A stretch of DNA of 64,000 bases, from contig NZ_AP021901.1 in the NCBI RefSeq assembly GCF_018325905.1, positions 248,001 to 312,000 of the forward strand, read 5' to 3'. The notes beneath the pieces are model-generated. The model had not been told where the DNA came from, searched no databases, and worked only from the letters and a program-made list of their open reading frames with translations. Positions 34,079-43,593 of the stretch are shown here, piece by piece. The position numbers and the translations under genes are program-made. The stretch is from Pseudomonas sp. St316 (GTDB taxonomy: Bacteria; Pseudomonadota; Gammaproteobacteria; Pseudomonadales; Pseudomonadaceae). Within the stretch, counting starts at the first letter, position 1; every line of letters begins with the position of its first letter.

Positions 34079-37000
34079 TCAGATGAAGTCGATGGCCTTG
34101 AGGTACTCGGCGCCGCGACGCAGCAGGGCCGGGGATTTCTCCGGGTAGCTGGCGCCCATCTGCCGCACGCCGGCGCGGGCGTTGTCATGGCTGATCAACG
34201 AGATATCGCCGATGTCTTCCTCGAAGCCATTGAGGTAGAAACCCAGCACGCCAAACAACGCGTTGTCGGCATCGACCCGCGCCAACTGCCGTTGCCACTC
34301 GGCGACGCTGACCAACGAAAACTCCCGGCCGCTGTCGCGGAACGACGCCACATAAGCGTCCCAGCTCAACGGCTGTGGGTTGTGCAGGTTGAACACCGCT
34401 TGCGTCGGCTGGTAACGGCTGGCGTGGAAGGCGATGAAGCGGGCCAGGAAATCCACCGGCATCAGGTCGAAATTGAGGGACAGCTCCGGCACCTGGCCGA
34501 GCTGGATCGAGCCCTTGAGCATCAGCATCAAGCGATTCTTGTGGGGCTGGCAGACCCCGGTCAGGCTGTTGAAACTGATGTTGCCGGGACGGAACAGATT
34601 GACCCACACCCCGCGATCCCGGGCGCGTTGCAGGATCCGTTCGCCGACCCATTTGGACAGGTTGTAGCCGTTCTTGATGTAGATCGGCGGCGTCTTGGCG
34701 GCAGGCTGTTCCAGCACTTGGCCGTCGGCGTCCAGGGCACTGGAGGCGGAAAGCGTGGAGACGAAGTTGAAGATCTTCTTGCTGCGCCCTTCACACAGGC
34801 GCAGGCATTCGAAGATCGGCTCCACGTTGTCCCGCGCCAGGGACTCGTAGTCGAGCACATGGTTGACGTGTGCGGCGTTGTGCACCAGCGCGCCGAAGGT
34901 GCGGTCGATGCGGGTGTAGATGTCGTCCGGCAGACCCAATTGCGGTTGGGTGATGTCGGCGGCATACACGCTGACGCGGTCCAGGTCCAGGTGAGTCAGG
35001 TGATTGTCCTGAAGGGCCTGGGAGAAGCGCTCGGCCGCGCTTTGTTCGGCGCTGGCGCGCACCAGGCACGCGACTTCGGTGGCGCCCCAGGCCAGCAGTG
35101 CTTCGACGATATGCACCCCGAGAAAACTGTTGGCGCCGGTCACCACCACCTTGTGCACATCACCACATTGGTTGATGGGCAGCGGATCGAGGTTGAGCTC
35201 GGCCTCGGCATCGATGAAGGCCTGGGGGCTGAGGATCGATGCACTGCTTTGCTCCGGGTCGTCCAGCAACTTCGCCAAGGTCATCAGCGTTGGCGCTTCG
35301 ATAAAGCGATTGATCGACAGGCTGCGGCCGAACGTCTGGCGGATGCTCAGCAGCAGTCGCGACAACAGGATCGAATGCCCGCCGAGGTTGAAGAAGCTTT
35401 CGTCGGTGGCGATGTCCTCGACGGGCAGTTCAAGCAGCTCGGCCCACAGTTGCTGCAGTTGCGTCTCCAGGGCGTTTTGCGGCTGGCGGCGCTGGCCGTC
35501 GACCTGCACCTGCACCGCCATGGCGAGCAATGCCCGGCGATCGACCTTGCCGTTGCTGGTGTAGGGCAGGCTGGGCAATTGGACGTAGGCGGCCGGGTGC
35601 ATGTAGTTGGGCAAGCTGTTCTGCACATGCTCGCGCAATGCCTGGAGGACGTCGCCGGAGCGCTCGGGATGAACCAGGAACGCCAGGATTCGCCGCCGTT
35701 CATCGACCCCCACCGCCACCTGGCGAAACAATTGGCTATCGCGCAGGCAGTGCTCGATTTCCTCGGGCTCGACCCGGAAGCCGCGGATCTTCACCTGGTT
35801 ATCGCGCCGGCCACACAGTTCGATGCCGTTGTCGGTCCACTGGCCGATATCACCCGTGCGATAGACCCGCAGCGTTTGCCCGGTGGGCAGCGCCAGGTCG
35901 AGGTAACGTGTCGCGGTCAGCGTCGGGTCGTTCAGATAGCCCAGCCCGACGCCCGGGCCGGCAATGTACAACTCGCCGGGGACCCCTTGGGGAACCGGTT
36001 GCAGCTGTTCGTCCAGGATCAGCACCCGGCCATTGGCGATGGGCACGCCGAGGTTGCGGTTGTTGTCGCCGACGCCGAACGGTCGTGTGGTCGCCAGCAC
36101 CGTGGTTTCGGTCGGGCCGTAGATATTGTGGAACTGGCACTGTGGCGCGAGCTGTTCGATCACGAACGGTTCGCAGACATCGCCACCAGTGATCAGGTGC
36201 GTCAGGCCCAACGGTGCATTAAGGGGCATGACGCTCAACAGCGCGGGCGGCAGAAAGGCGTGGCTGATGTGCTGCTGGTGAATCAACGCGACCAATTGCT
36301 GCGGATCGCGGCGTTGGTCTTCGCTGGGCACCACCAGCAGGGCGCCGTGGATGAAAGTTGGCAGTATATCGAGCAGCGACGCGTCAAAGTTGATGGTCGA
36401 AAACTGCAACGCCCGGCTGTCGCGCTGCAACCCGACGTAGTCGCCGTACCAGGCGCAGAAATGGCTGAGGTTGCGGTGGCTGAGCAACACGCCCTTGGGC
36501 TGGCCGGTGGTGCCGGAGGTGTAGATCGCCACGGCCGGTTCGTCGCTGTCCACTGTGCGGCGGATCAACGAGGCTGGAATGCCCGGCTTGGGGGGTGGCA
36601 ACTGATGGACATTCAGCGTTGGCAATGCCAGGTCACCCAGGTCGCTGTCGCCGTCGTGCAGCAGCAGGTCTGCCTGGGCATTTTCCAGGATGAAGCGCCG
36701 ACGTTGCGCCGGGTGCTGCGGGTCCAGCGGCAGGTACACCGCCCCACAGCCCAGCACCGCCAGGATCGCCGCATACAGGTGCGCGGACTTGGGCAGGCAG
36801 ACACCGATCACCTTGTGGGAGGAAGGCTCGTGGGAGGAAGGCTTGCCCCCGATGAACGATGACGCGGCTTGCTCGGGAACTTCGGTGTCTTCATCGCGGG
36901 CAAGCCTTGCTCCCACAGATTCTGCTCTCCTTGCTCCTGCAGGTTCGGCGCCCTGCAGTATTTTCAGCATCGGCTCTTGCAACCTCAGCGCCAGGCGGCG

Positions 37001-37618
37001 CAAGGATTTGTAGTCGATGAGTTGTCCATCGACCCACAGGGCCGATTGCGTCGCGTCGTCGAGCATGCGCTGTTCGATGTTGTGCATCACCGGCACGTCG
37101 GCGGCGGCCAGCAGCCAGGGCACCGACGGCCGATTGAGACCATGCTCGAACGCCAGCGGCTCCAGCGCATCGAGCCCGAGCAGGGGTAGCTCGACAGCGT
37201 CAGCGTGCACGGTCGGCCAGTGATCGAAGCAGGTGTCGTCCCGCGATAGCTGGCTGACCAGCCGTGCGCCGGTCTCGACCACTGTCGCCAGGGTACGCAA
37301 CCGCAGGGACTGACCGTTGCCATCGCGTTGTGGCGCAATCACCTCCTGGCATAACAGCCGCTGCGCGCCGTCGCGGAATATCACCACCGGTTGCGGCAAT
37401 ACCTCGCCGGGTAGCGTGCGCAGCGCAACGCGGACCTGGAGGCATGAGCGGGCCTCAATGGCCCACGGCGTCGTACCGTCGTCGATCAACAGATCGACCA
37501 TGCCGTGGTTGGCCGGTGATTGCCGATCCACGAGGCCATGACCATGCTGCTCCAGTTCCCGGGCCAGTTCGGCCATGGCCTGGCTGGTGCCAGGCACTGC
37601 AATTTCGAGGCGTCTCAT
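34079..37618 (-). CDS. mgoA: Non-ribosomal peptide synthetase, A-T-reductase type, MgoA/PvfC-like
   Basis: An 1179-residue protein with an unusual N-terminal segment (residues 1-190), an adenylation domain (about 190-695: AIYTSGTTGQPKGVLL near 360, NIYGPTETT, YRTGDIG, GRRDNQVKIRGFRVEPEEIE, NGKVDRRAL near 690), a carrier domain with the phosphopantetheine serine in FFNLGGHSILLSRL (about 745) and a thioester reductase (about 820-1179: VVVTGANSFLGVHIVEALL, then YNLSKWVGE). It loads one amino acid and releases it by reduction or transfer. A REPIN at 36814-36918 lies in frame and adds about 33 residues (about 234-267) between two adenylation motifs. It ends 32 bases before the SRPBCC gene. Confidence 0.85.
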   Translation of the reverse strand: MRRLEIAVPGTSQAMAELARELEQHGHGLVDRQSPANHGMVDLLIDDGTTPWAIEARSCLQVRVALRTLPGEVLPQPVVIFRDGAQRLLCQEVIAPQRDGNGQSLRLRTLATVVETGARLVSQLSRDDTCFDHWPTVHADAVELPLLGLDALEPLAFEHGLNRPSVPWLLAAADVPVMHNIEQRMLDDATQSALWVDGQLIDYKSLRRLALRLQEPMLKILQGAEPAGARRAESVGARLARDEDTEVPEQAASSFIGGKPSSHEPSSHKVIGVCLPKSAHLYAAILAVLGCGAVYLPLDPQHPAQRRRFILENAQADLLLHDGDSDLGDLALPTLNVHQLPPPKPGIPASLIRRTVDSDEPAVAIYTSGTTGQPKGVLLSHRNLSHFCAWYGDYVGLQRDSRALQFSTINFDASLLDILPTFIHGALLVVPSEDQRRDPQQLVALIHQQHISHAFLPPALLSVMPLNAPLGLTHLITGGDVCEPFVIEQLAPQCQFHNIYGPTETTVLATTRPFGVGDNNRNLGVPIANGRVLILDEQLQPVPQGVPGELYIAGPGVGLGYLNDPTLTATRYLDLALPTGQTLRVYRTGDIGQWTDNGIELCGRRDNQVKIRGFRVEPEEIEHCLRDSQLFRQVAVGVDERRRILAFLVHPERSGDVLQALREHVQNSLPNYMHPAAYVQLPSLPYTSNGKVDRRALLAMAVQVQVDGQRRQPQNALETQLQQLWAELLELPVEDIATDESFFNLGGHSILLSRLLLSIRQTFGRSLSINRFIEAPTLMTLAKLLDDPEQSSASILSPQAFIDAEAELNLDPLPINQCGDVHKVVVTGANSFLGVHIVEALLAWGATEVACLVRASAEQSAAERFSQALQDNHLTHLDLDRVSVYAADITQPQLGLPDDIYTRIDRTFGALVHNAAHVNHVLDYESLARDNVEPIFECLRLCEGRSKKIFNFVSTLSASSALDADGQVLEQPAAKTPPIYIKNGYNLSKWVGERILQRARDRGVWVNLFRPGNISFNSLTGVCQPHKNRLMLMLKGSIQLGQVPELSLNFDLMPVDFLARFIAFHASRYQPTQAVFNLHNPQPLSWDAYVASFRDSGREFSLVSVAEWQRQLARVDADNALFGVLGFYLNGFEEDIGDISLISHDNARAGVRQMGASYPEKSPALLRRGAEYLKAIDFI
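36814..36918. repeat. REPIN inserted in frame in the NRPS gene
   Basis: Arms GAGGAAGGCTTGCCCCCGAT and CGGGCAAGCCTTGCTCCCAC, 105 bases in all, the same variant as at 26935. There is a partial direct duplication GTGGGAGGAAGGCT at its left. It translates as part of the NRPS without a stop. Confidence 0.8.
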
Positions 37619-37628
37619 CGGAAGGTCC

Positions 37629-38561
37629 TCATGGGGTCAGGTAATCAGCGAGGGCGTCGCGTACGCAGGGGGACGCGAGCATCGAGCTGCCGCGGAAAAA
37701 GCGCGTGATGTTGCCCACCAATGGGTGAAAACGATTGATGGGATACACCAGTGCACTGGCGTCTTCACGCAGCGACTGGCGTACCGATTCGTCGACGGGC
37801 AGGTGCGCGATCAACTCGAAGTCGAACGCTTGCTGCAGATCGCTCGCCAGGTACTGGACGATGAAACCGTGCATCAAGTGCGCAATCGCCGCGCGGTCCT
37901 CTTCGGGCGCGGTGCGCCAGTAAATCTGCACCAGTCGCGTCCAGAAACCGGAGTGCCGGCCCTCGTCGAGCAAGTGATCAGCCATCAGCCCCTTGATCGA
38001 AGCCTTGACCGAGTCGTCCCGGGCGAAGGCCGCCACTTCGTTGGTCACGGTGTTCTCGGCGATGGCGATGCAGATCAGTTCCACGGCGCTGAGCAAATGT
38101 TCCGGCGCCTGGGCCAGGGTCGCGGGTATCGCGCGGCTGAGTTCGATCTGCCCAGGCAACGGGATCGGTGCGATGCCGGTCATGTCGATGGTCTGCTGCA
38201 TGAAGTCCATCGCCACCAGCGCGTGGTAATCCTCGTCCACCACCACGGTCATCGCGTCGTAGCGGCAAGCGAATGGGAATTCGATGCCGAAGCGGTTCTT
38301 GGCGATGCGCCGGGCGGTGTGGTCCACCAGTTCGGTCTCGAAAATCACCACGTCGTTGATGAACTTGTAGAGGCTCTGCACCAGCACAAAGTCGCGCAAT
38401 TGCGGGCAGTGGCTGAGGAAGGTCTGGCTGTGTACCAGCGGCTGGCGGCTCATCGGGAAGATCAGCTTGTCGTCGTCTTCAACCCGCCGCCGTGGCCGGG
38501 TGCGGATCGTGGCGCGGCTTTCCCAGGCGTCGGCGAAGGATTGGTATTCGGCGGCGTTCAT
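37629..38561 (-). CDS. mgoC: AurF-like diiron N-oxygenase, MgoC/PvfB-like
   Basis: A 310-residue protein with the E/H-rich ligand pattern of AurF-like diiron N-oxygenases: [13 protein letters not shown] (E-x2-H, about residues 110-122), [21 protein letters not shown] (E and more E, about 160-185) and [12 protein letters not shown] (about 190-203). These oxidise amino groups to hydroxylamines or nitro groups. The start at 38561 overlaps the stop of the upstream gene (ATGA). A longer upstream frame to 39062 lies inside that neighbour and is not used. In mgo/pvf operons this enzyme supplies the N-O or N-N chemistry of the signal. Confidence 0.8.
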   Translation of the reverse strand: MNAAEYQSFADAWESRATIRTRPRRRVEDDDKLIFPMSRQPLVHSQTFLSHCPQLRDFVLVQSLYKFINDVVIFETELVDHTARRIAKNRFGIEFPFACRYDAMTVVVDEDYHALVAMDFMQQTIDMTGIAPIPLPGQIELSRAIPATLAQAPEHLLSAVELICIAIAENTVTNEVAAFARDDSVKASIKGLMADHLLDEGRHSGFWTRLVQIYWRTAPEEDRAAIAHLMHGFIVQYLASDLQQAFDFELIAHLPVDESVRQSLREDASALVYPINRFHPLVGNITRFFRGSSMLASPCVRDALADYLTP

Positions 38562-39346
38562 GGCGTCACCTGTGCAACCGGCTGGGCCATGCTCTGGCGC
38601 AGGCCGTCCCACAAGGCGGCGCGGCTGTGGACGGCGGCGAGCGCGGCGGCCAGGACTTCGGTTTCGCGCTGCGGGTCGCCATCGATCAGCCGGGCCAACA
38701 ACTTTTCTGCCGCCGGGCCATGGTCTTCGGAGTCGACTTCGATGTGCCGTTGCAGGTAATAACGAAAGGTCGGCGCCTGATCCAGGCCAATGCCCCAAGC
38801 GTCGAGCATGCGCTGGAACATCTGCGGGATGACGCTCTCGCGACCGTGCACGAAGGCAGCGGCCACGCTGTGGGCCGGGGCGTTCAGGGCGGTGTGCAAG
38901 GTCTGGCGGACAAACCGTGCCGCCGCCGGTTCGACCTCGACGCTGTCCAGTGCAGTCTCGGGGCTGACGCCTTCCTGTTGCAGGGTGATGAATCGCTCGA
39001 TTGCGCGGGTATCGGCGCCGATTTCCCGCATGGCGTCCAAGTACAGTTCGAAATGGCTGCAATAGCCGGCACCAGGACGGTCATCGGACTCTTCCCCCAG
39101 CACGATTTCATTGATCAAGCGTGCCGCGTGCGGGTCGGCCGGCGGCAGCCAGGGCAGGTGGACGCAGGTGAGCTCGCGTTGCAGCCGCTTGGTCAGCGAC
39201 ATGAAGTCCCAGACGGCAAAGACATGGCTTTCCATAAAACGGCGTAACAGATCGATTGATGTAATCTCGGAAAAAACCGGGTGTTGGCCAAGTTCGCTTT
39301 TTTGGAGGGATAGTTTTAGAGATAGTTGTTCTTTGGTTGGCTGCAT
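38558..39346 (-). CDS. mgoB: Heme-oxygenase-like diiron protein, MgoB/PvfA-like
   Basis: A 262-residue helical protein with DUF3050-like / heme-oxygenase-fold features: [24 protein letters not shown] (about residues 32-55), [12 protein letters not shown], a mid-protein [15 protein letters not shown], and [23 protein letters not shown] (about 210). Glu and His residues are spaced as in metal ligands. It is the first gene of the operon and overlaps mgoC by 4 bases. GAGGACGTTCCG lies directly before the ATG, almost the same as before the NRPS gene. In mgo/pvf operons the equivalent gene is essential for making the signal. Confidence 0.75.
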   Translation of the reverse strand: MQPTKEQLSLKLSLQKSELGQHPVFSEITSIDLLRRFMESHVFAVWDFMSLTKRLQRELTCVHLPWLPPADPHAARLINEIVLGEESDDRPGAGYCSHFELYLDAMREIGADTRAIERFITLQQEGVSPETALDSVEVEPAAARFVRQTLHTALNAPAHSVAAAFVHGRESVIPQMFQRMLDAWGIGLDQAPTFRYYLQRHIEVDSEDHGPAAEKLLARLIDGDPQRETEVLAAALAAVHSRAALWDGLRQSMAQPVAQVTP

Positions 39347-40030
39347 CGGAACGTCCTCATCAATGATATTTGTCCGGAAGGTTGCTCGTTATTTAATTAA
39401 GGCGAGCGGGTGCCTGAACCGGAATCCATGAATTACCCAAGTGGCTTAAGTATTCGCTCTCAGTACGTGTTTTTGGCTTGTGGTGCCTGTATTCAAAGGG
39501 TTTGTAAAAAAGCGAAAGGGTCGCCAGTAACGCGACTAATAAAAAGCTAATGCATGAAACAAGTGAGCGGCAAGTACTTTTTTAATTATTTAAAGTTGGG
39601 GTTTTATTGGGTGCGAAGAGGGCTGTTAAAACTTTTTATATAAGTTTTATTGAGGCGAAGAAGCTCCTTCCGATTTAGGAGTATCAGAATCGAATAGTTC
39701 GAGTGAATGCCTCACTCGGAGCACTTCAGGGATCGGGGAGTTAAGAAGTTTTATGTTATGGGCAGGACGTCGGTCGGACATCCGATCATCCCGCCGGTTG
39801 GACGACGCTCCTTGCGTATTGGCTTCGATTCGTCTGGCCTCAGCCAGGCGTTGACTTCTTCAGGTCTGTTTTGAATCGACAAGCGCAAGAGTGAGCCCAA
39901 ATCGATGGCAGTGCCATTGAACTGATGGGACGACGAGTCGCGGCCACGGCCAGGCCGCGCCGCGCAGGCGACAAGTGAGTCGGAAGGATATGTAAGAAAT
40001 TTTTACGCTGGTCGGAGCGCCGATGTGGGA
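39347..40030. other. AT-rich region between the mgo-like operon and the GntR gene
   Basis: About 680 bases, clearly richer in A and T than the flanks (runs such as TTTTTTAATTATTTAAAG near 39580-39596). No gene with a ribosome site is seen on either strand. It must hold the promoter of the minus-strand operon at its left side. There is a near-palindrome GCAGTGCCATTGAACTGATGGGACG downstream. I find no convincing regulator box. Confidence 0.4.
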
Positions 40031-40723
40031 TCAAAGATTCGACGGCTGTTCCAGGTACCGGCGCATGGTGGCAGAGGCTTTTTCCAGGTGCAGCTCCAGC
40101 AATACGATGGCCTTATCGATGTCCTTGGCACGCGCGGCGTCGAGCAGCGCGCGATGATCGTCCTGGCTCAACTTGCCCAGCCCCATGGATGACAGATGAA
40201 AGCGCAGGAAGCGCTCTTCTTCATTGAGCTCGCGCTCGATCAGGTCCAGCAGCTTGCTGTTGGGTGCCTTGTAATAAAGCGACATGTGGAACAGCCGGTT
40301 GAGCTTGCCGATCTCGGCGTGTTCGGTTTCCGTTTCCAGCTGTTCGATGTACTGGGCGGCCAGTGCCAGGTCGTTGTCATCGAGCAGCGGGATAGACAGG
40401 CGTAGGGCGAACGATTCGAGGACCGACCGCAGGGCGTAGGTTTCTACCGCATTGTTGGTGATCAATGGCGCCACCACGGCGCCCTTGTGCTGAACCACAT
40501 TGAGCAGCGACTGCGCCTCGAGCTGGCGCAATGCCTCGCGCACCGGCATGCGGCTCACGCCGAACAGGTCGGCCAGTTCCTGTTGGCGCAGGGCGGTGCC
40601 GCAAGGCAGGCGCCCATCGAGGATGGCCTCGCGCAGAGACTCTTCGATGATCGAGCGTGCCTGGTCAGCCGGGATGGGTCCGTTGACCTGGATAGTGCTG
40701 AGTGGTTTGGGCTTCTGTGTCAC
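40031..40723 (-). CDS. GntR-family regulator, FadR (FCD) subfamily
   Basis: A 230-residue regulator with an N-terminal winged helix (about residues 20-90: LRQQELADLFGVSRMPVREALRQLEAQSLLNV) and a C-terminal all-helical FCD ligand domain (about 100-225) with metal-type residues in LNRLFHMSLY and SQDDHRALLDAARAKD. Ligand unknown. It sits between the mgo-like operon and lapG, and diverges from lapG, with 115-200 bases of shared space holding a palindrome at 40817-40829. Confidence 0.88.
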   Translation of the reverse strand: MTQKPKPLSTIQVNGPIPADQARSIIEESLREAILDGRLPCGTALRQQELADLFGVSRMPVREALRQLEAQSLLNVVQHKGAVVAPLITNNAVETYALRSVLESFALRLSIPLLDDNDLALAAQYIEQLETETEHAEIGKLNRLFHMSLYYKAPNSKLLDLIERELNEEERFLRFHLSSMGLGKLSQDDHRALLDAARAKDIDKAIVLLELHLEKASATMRRYLEQPSNL

Positions 40724-40816
40724 GACAACACCTGACTGGTAGTAACGAAAATTGGATCCAGGCCAACGTTAGTTACAGATTGCCAAGCCGTCAAAATCTT
40801 GCGGCCCCGTTCCTGA

Positions 40817-40829
40817 ACTAAAGTTTAGT
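40817..40829. promoter_or_regulatory. Palindrome in the GntR-lapG intergenic region
   Basis: ACTAAA-G-TTTAGT, a perfect 6-bp inverted repeat with a one-base centre. It could be an operator for the GntR gene or for lapG; the type of protein is not known. Confidence 0.35.
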
Positions 40830-40922
40830 CTGCTTGCGGTGATTGCAACCTGCCATTGTTTTTTACCGGGCCAGGCTTCACCATCCAACGAATTTCCAAC
40901 GGCCCTTTTCGGACGTATTCCC

Positions 40923-41615
40923 TTGGCTGCACCTTTCCCTGTTCTCAGGTCCTTGCGCTGGCTGTGTTCGGCATTGTTGCTGGCCGGCCTGATGCTGGGT
41001 GGCTTGCAGGCTGACTGGGACTTTGCGCAGATCAGCCGACGGGCGCAAGCCTTATATGGGCCCTTGGGCGAAGGTCAGCAACGGATCGACGCATGGCAGC
41101 AACTGTTGGCGACCCAGAAACAGATCCCGGAACTGGAACAGCTCAAGGTGGTGAACCTGTTTTTCAACAAACAGGTGCGCTACGTGGAAGACATCGACCT
41201 GTGGCGCGAGGTCGACTACTGGGAGACCCCGATCCAGGCCCTGTGGAAGGGCGCTGGCGATTGTGAAGACTACGCCATCGCCAAGTATTTCAGCCTGCGT
41301 CATCTCGGGGTGTCCAGTGACAAGCTGCGCATCACCTACGTCAAGGCCTTGCGGCAGAACCGTGCGCACATGGTGCTCACCTATTACGCCACGCCCGAGG
41401 CGATGCCGCTGGTACTCGACAGCCTGATCGACGGCATCCTGCCGGCCAGCCAGCGAACCGACTTGCTCCCGGTCTACTCTTTCAATGCCGAAGGGCTGTG
41501 GCTGCCGGGTGCCAAGGGCAACAAGAAAGTGGGTGACACCAAGCGCCTGTCCCGGTGGCAGGATGTGTTGAAGAAAATGCAGGCCGAAGGTTTTCCGGTC
41601 GAGACGACTAACTAG
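40923..41615 (+). CDS. lapG: Periplasmic cysteine protease LapG (BTLCP family)
   Basis: A bacterial transglutaminase-like cysteine proteinase that cuts the N terminus of the adhesin LapA and releases it from the cell surface. The triad is present: Cys in GAGDCEDYAI, His in RAHMVLTYY, Asp in VLDSL; the acidic residues beside the Cys match the known calcium site. A TTG start at 40923 gives a short signal-like N terminus (PVLRSLRWLCSALLLAGLMLGG). The longer frame opens with GTG at 40839; no ATG is available early, so the start is uncertain. lapD follows 14 bases downstream. Confidence 0.9.
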   Translation: MAAPFPVLRSLRWLCSALLLAGLMLGGLQADWDFAQISRRAQALYGPLGEGQQRIDAWQQLLATQKQIPELEQLKVVNLFFNKQVRYVEDIDLWREVDYWETPIQALWKGAGDCEDYAIAKYFSLRHLGVSSDKLRITYVKALRQNRAHMVLTYYATPEAMPLVLDSLIDGILPASQRTDLLPVYSFNAEGLWLPGAKGNKKVGDTKRLSRWQDVLKKMQAEGFPVETTN

Positions 41616-41629
41616 GAGCGCGCGCTCAG

Positions 41630-43576
41630 ATGTCCTTGTTCAAACAGCTGTTGATCGCTATCTGTCTGTTCCTGGTGGTTGCCTTCAGCGGCAGCTTCAT
41701 GGTCAGCCTCGAGAGCTCGCGGACCCAGTACGTCAACCAGTTGCGCTCCCACGCCCAGGACGCAGCCACGGCGCTGGCGCTGTCGTTGACGCCGAACATC
41801 GACGACCCGGCGATGGTGGAACTGATGGTCAGCTCGATCTTCGACAGCGGCTACTACGCCAGCATCCGTGTGGTCGACGTGGCCACCGACAAGACCCTCG
41901 TCGAGCGCACCGGCACGCCGGACGCCGGCAGCGTGCCGCAATGGTTCGTCAAGCTGATCGGCCTGGAACCGGCCGGTGGCGATGCTATCGTCAGCCGCGG
42001 CTGGGAGCAGGCGGCGCGGGTCGAAGTGGTCAGCCATCCGATGTTCGCCCTCGCCAAGCTGTGGCAGAGCGCGTTGGGCAGCCTGGGTTGGTTGTTGCTG
42101 TGTGGCGCCGTGAGCGCGGTGCTGGGGGCCTTGCTGCTGCGTCGCCAGCTCAAGCCACTGGACTACATGGTGCATCAGTCCCATGCCATCGCCCGTCGCG
42201 AGTTCCTGAGCCTGCCGGAGCTGCCGCGCACGCCAGAACTGCGCCGGGTGGTGCAGGCGATGAACCAGATGGTCGAGAAACTCAAGGCGCTGTTTCAGGA
42301 GCAGGCCGAGCGTAGCGAGAAACTGCGGGTCGAGTCCTACCAGGACAACCTCACGGGCCTGGCCAACCGGCGCTACTTCGAAATGCAGCTCAATGCCCGA
42401 GTGAGTAACCCGGAGCAGGCCAGCTCCGGTTATCTGCTGTTGTTGCGGGTCAAGGACCTGGCCGGTTTGAACCAGCGCTTGGGTGGGCAGCGCACTGACC
42501 AGTTGCTCCAGGCGGTTGGCGAGCAATTGCTGCGTGAATGCGCGCGGTATCCGGAAACCCATAATCTGGTCACGCGCATTCGCGGCGGGGAATTCGCGGT
42601 GCTGGCACCTGGGCTGGTGCGCGAGGAAGCGCTGCAACTGGCGCAGAACCTCGAAGCCGCGTTGGCGAGCTTGCACGCCACCGGCGCGACGGATGTGGCG
42701 TCGGTGGCTTCCATTGGGCTGGCGCCATTCGTCCACGGCGACTCGCCGCAAGCGGTGCTCCAGCTCGGCGACCAGGCCCTGGCCCAGGCCGAAAGCCAGG
42801 GCGAACCGGGTTGGGCCTGCCTGGACCACAGTGCATCGGCCAGCGTCGGCGACGATCACCATGCCTGGCACACGCTGCTTGACCAGGCCTTGAATCATCA
42901 GCGTTTCGAGCTGTACTTCCAGCCGGTGGTGGCCGCCCAGGACACCCAAGTGGTGCTGCACTACAAAGTGCTGTCGCGGCTGCTCGACGAGCAGGGCCAG
43001 ACGATCCCCGCCGGGCGTTTCCTGCCCTGGCTGGAGCGCTTCGGCTGGACCGCGCGCCTGGATCGCTTGATGCTCGAACAGGTGCTCAAGCAAATGGCCG
43101 GGCATGAGCAATCCCTGGCGTTGAACCTGTCTTCCGCCACCCTGGGTGACCCGCAGGCGTTGAACAAGATCTTTGAAATCCTGCGGGCGCATTCCAACCT
43201 TGGGTCGCGCTTGACCCTGGAGATTGGTGAGGAGCAATTGCCTGAGCAAGTGGTGCTGGAACAACTGACCCGGCAGTTGCGCGAGCTGGGGTTCTCGTTG
43301 AGCCTGCAGCGTTTTGGTGGGCGGTTCAGCATGATTGGCAACTTGTCGCGGTTGGGGTTGGCTTATTTGAAGATCGATGGCAGCTACATTCGTGCGATTG
43401 ATCAGGAAAGTGACAAGCGCTTGTTTATCGAGGCGATCCAGCGGGCTGCTCACAGTATCGACCTGCCGTTGATTGCCGAGCGGGTTGAGACGGAGGGGGA
43501 GTTGGCGGTGATTCGGGAGATGGGGTTGTTTGGGGTTCAGGGGCAGTTGGTTGGGGAGCCTCGGCGGTGGGGGTGA
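41630..43576 (+). CDS. lapD: c-di-GMP receptor LapD (inner-membrane effector)
   Basis: A 648-residue protein with the LapD layout: one helix (about residues 5-25), a periplasmic domain (about 26-150), a second helix (about 150-170), HAMP (about 170-225), degenerate GGDEF (RGGEF, about 325) and degenerate EAL (KVLSR where EALxR is expected, about 450). Loss of the catalytic residues fits a receptor. When c-di-GMP binds the EAL-like domain, the periplasmic part holds LapG away from LapA. It is next to lapG and near lapA, as in P. fluorescens. Confidence 0.93.
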   Translation: MSLFKQLLIAICLFLVVAFSGSFMVSLESSRTQYVNQLRSHAQDAATALALSLTPNIDDPAMVELMVSSIFDSGYYASIRVVDVATDKTLVERTGTPDAGSVPQWFVKLIGLEPAGGDAIVSRGWEQAARVEVVSHPMFALAKLWQSALGSLGWLLLCGAVSAVLGALLLRRQLKPLDYMVHQSHAIARREFLSLPELPRTPELRRVVQAMNQMVEKLKALFQEQAERSEKLRVESYQDNLTGLANRRYFEMQLNARVSNPEQASSGYLLLLRVKDLAGLNQRLGGQRTDQLLQAVGEQLLRECARYPETHNLVTRIRGGEFAVLAPGLVREEALQLAQNLEAALASLHATGATDVASVASIGLAPFVHGDSPQAVLQLGDQALAQAESQGEPGWACLDHSASASVGDDHHAWHTLLDQALNHQRFELYFQPVVAAQDTQVVLHYKVLSRLLDEQGQTIPAGRFLPWLERFGWTARLDRLMLEQVLKQMAGHEQSLALNLSSATLGDPQALNKIFEILRAHSNLGSRLTLEIGEEQLPEQVVLEQLTRQLRELGFSLSLQRFGGRFSMIGNLSRLGLAYLKIDGSYIRAIDQESDKRLFIEAIQRAAHSIDLPLIAERVETEGELAVIREMGLFGVQGQLVGEPRRWG

Positions 43577-43593
43577 GTTTGTTGACCTTCTGA

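Noticed and set aside
34037..36862. A 941-codon plus-strand frame opposite the NRPS
   Set aside because: The minus strand has all the adenylation, carrier and reductase motifs; the plus frame has none.
38562..39062. Upstream extension of the AurF-like gene
   Set aside because: It lies completely inside mgoB in another frame; the ATGA overlap at 38558-38561 gives the proper start.
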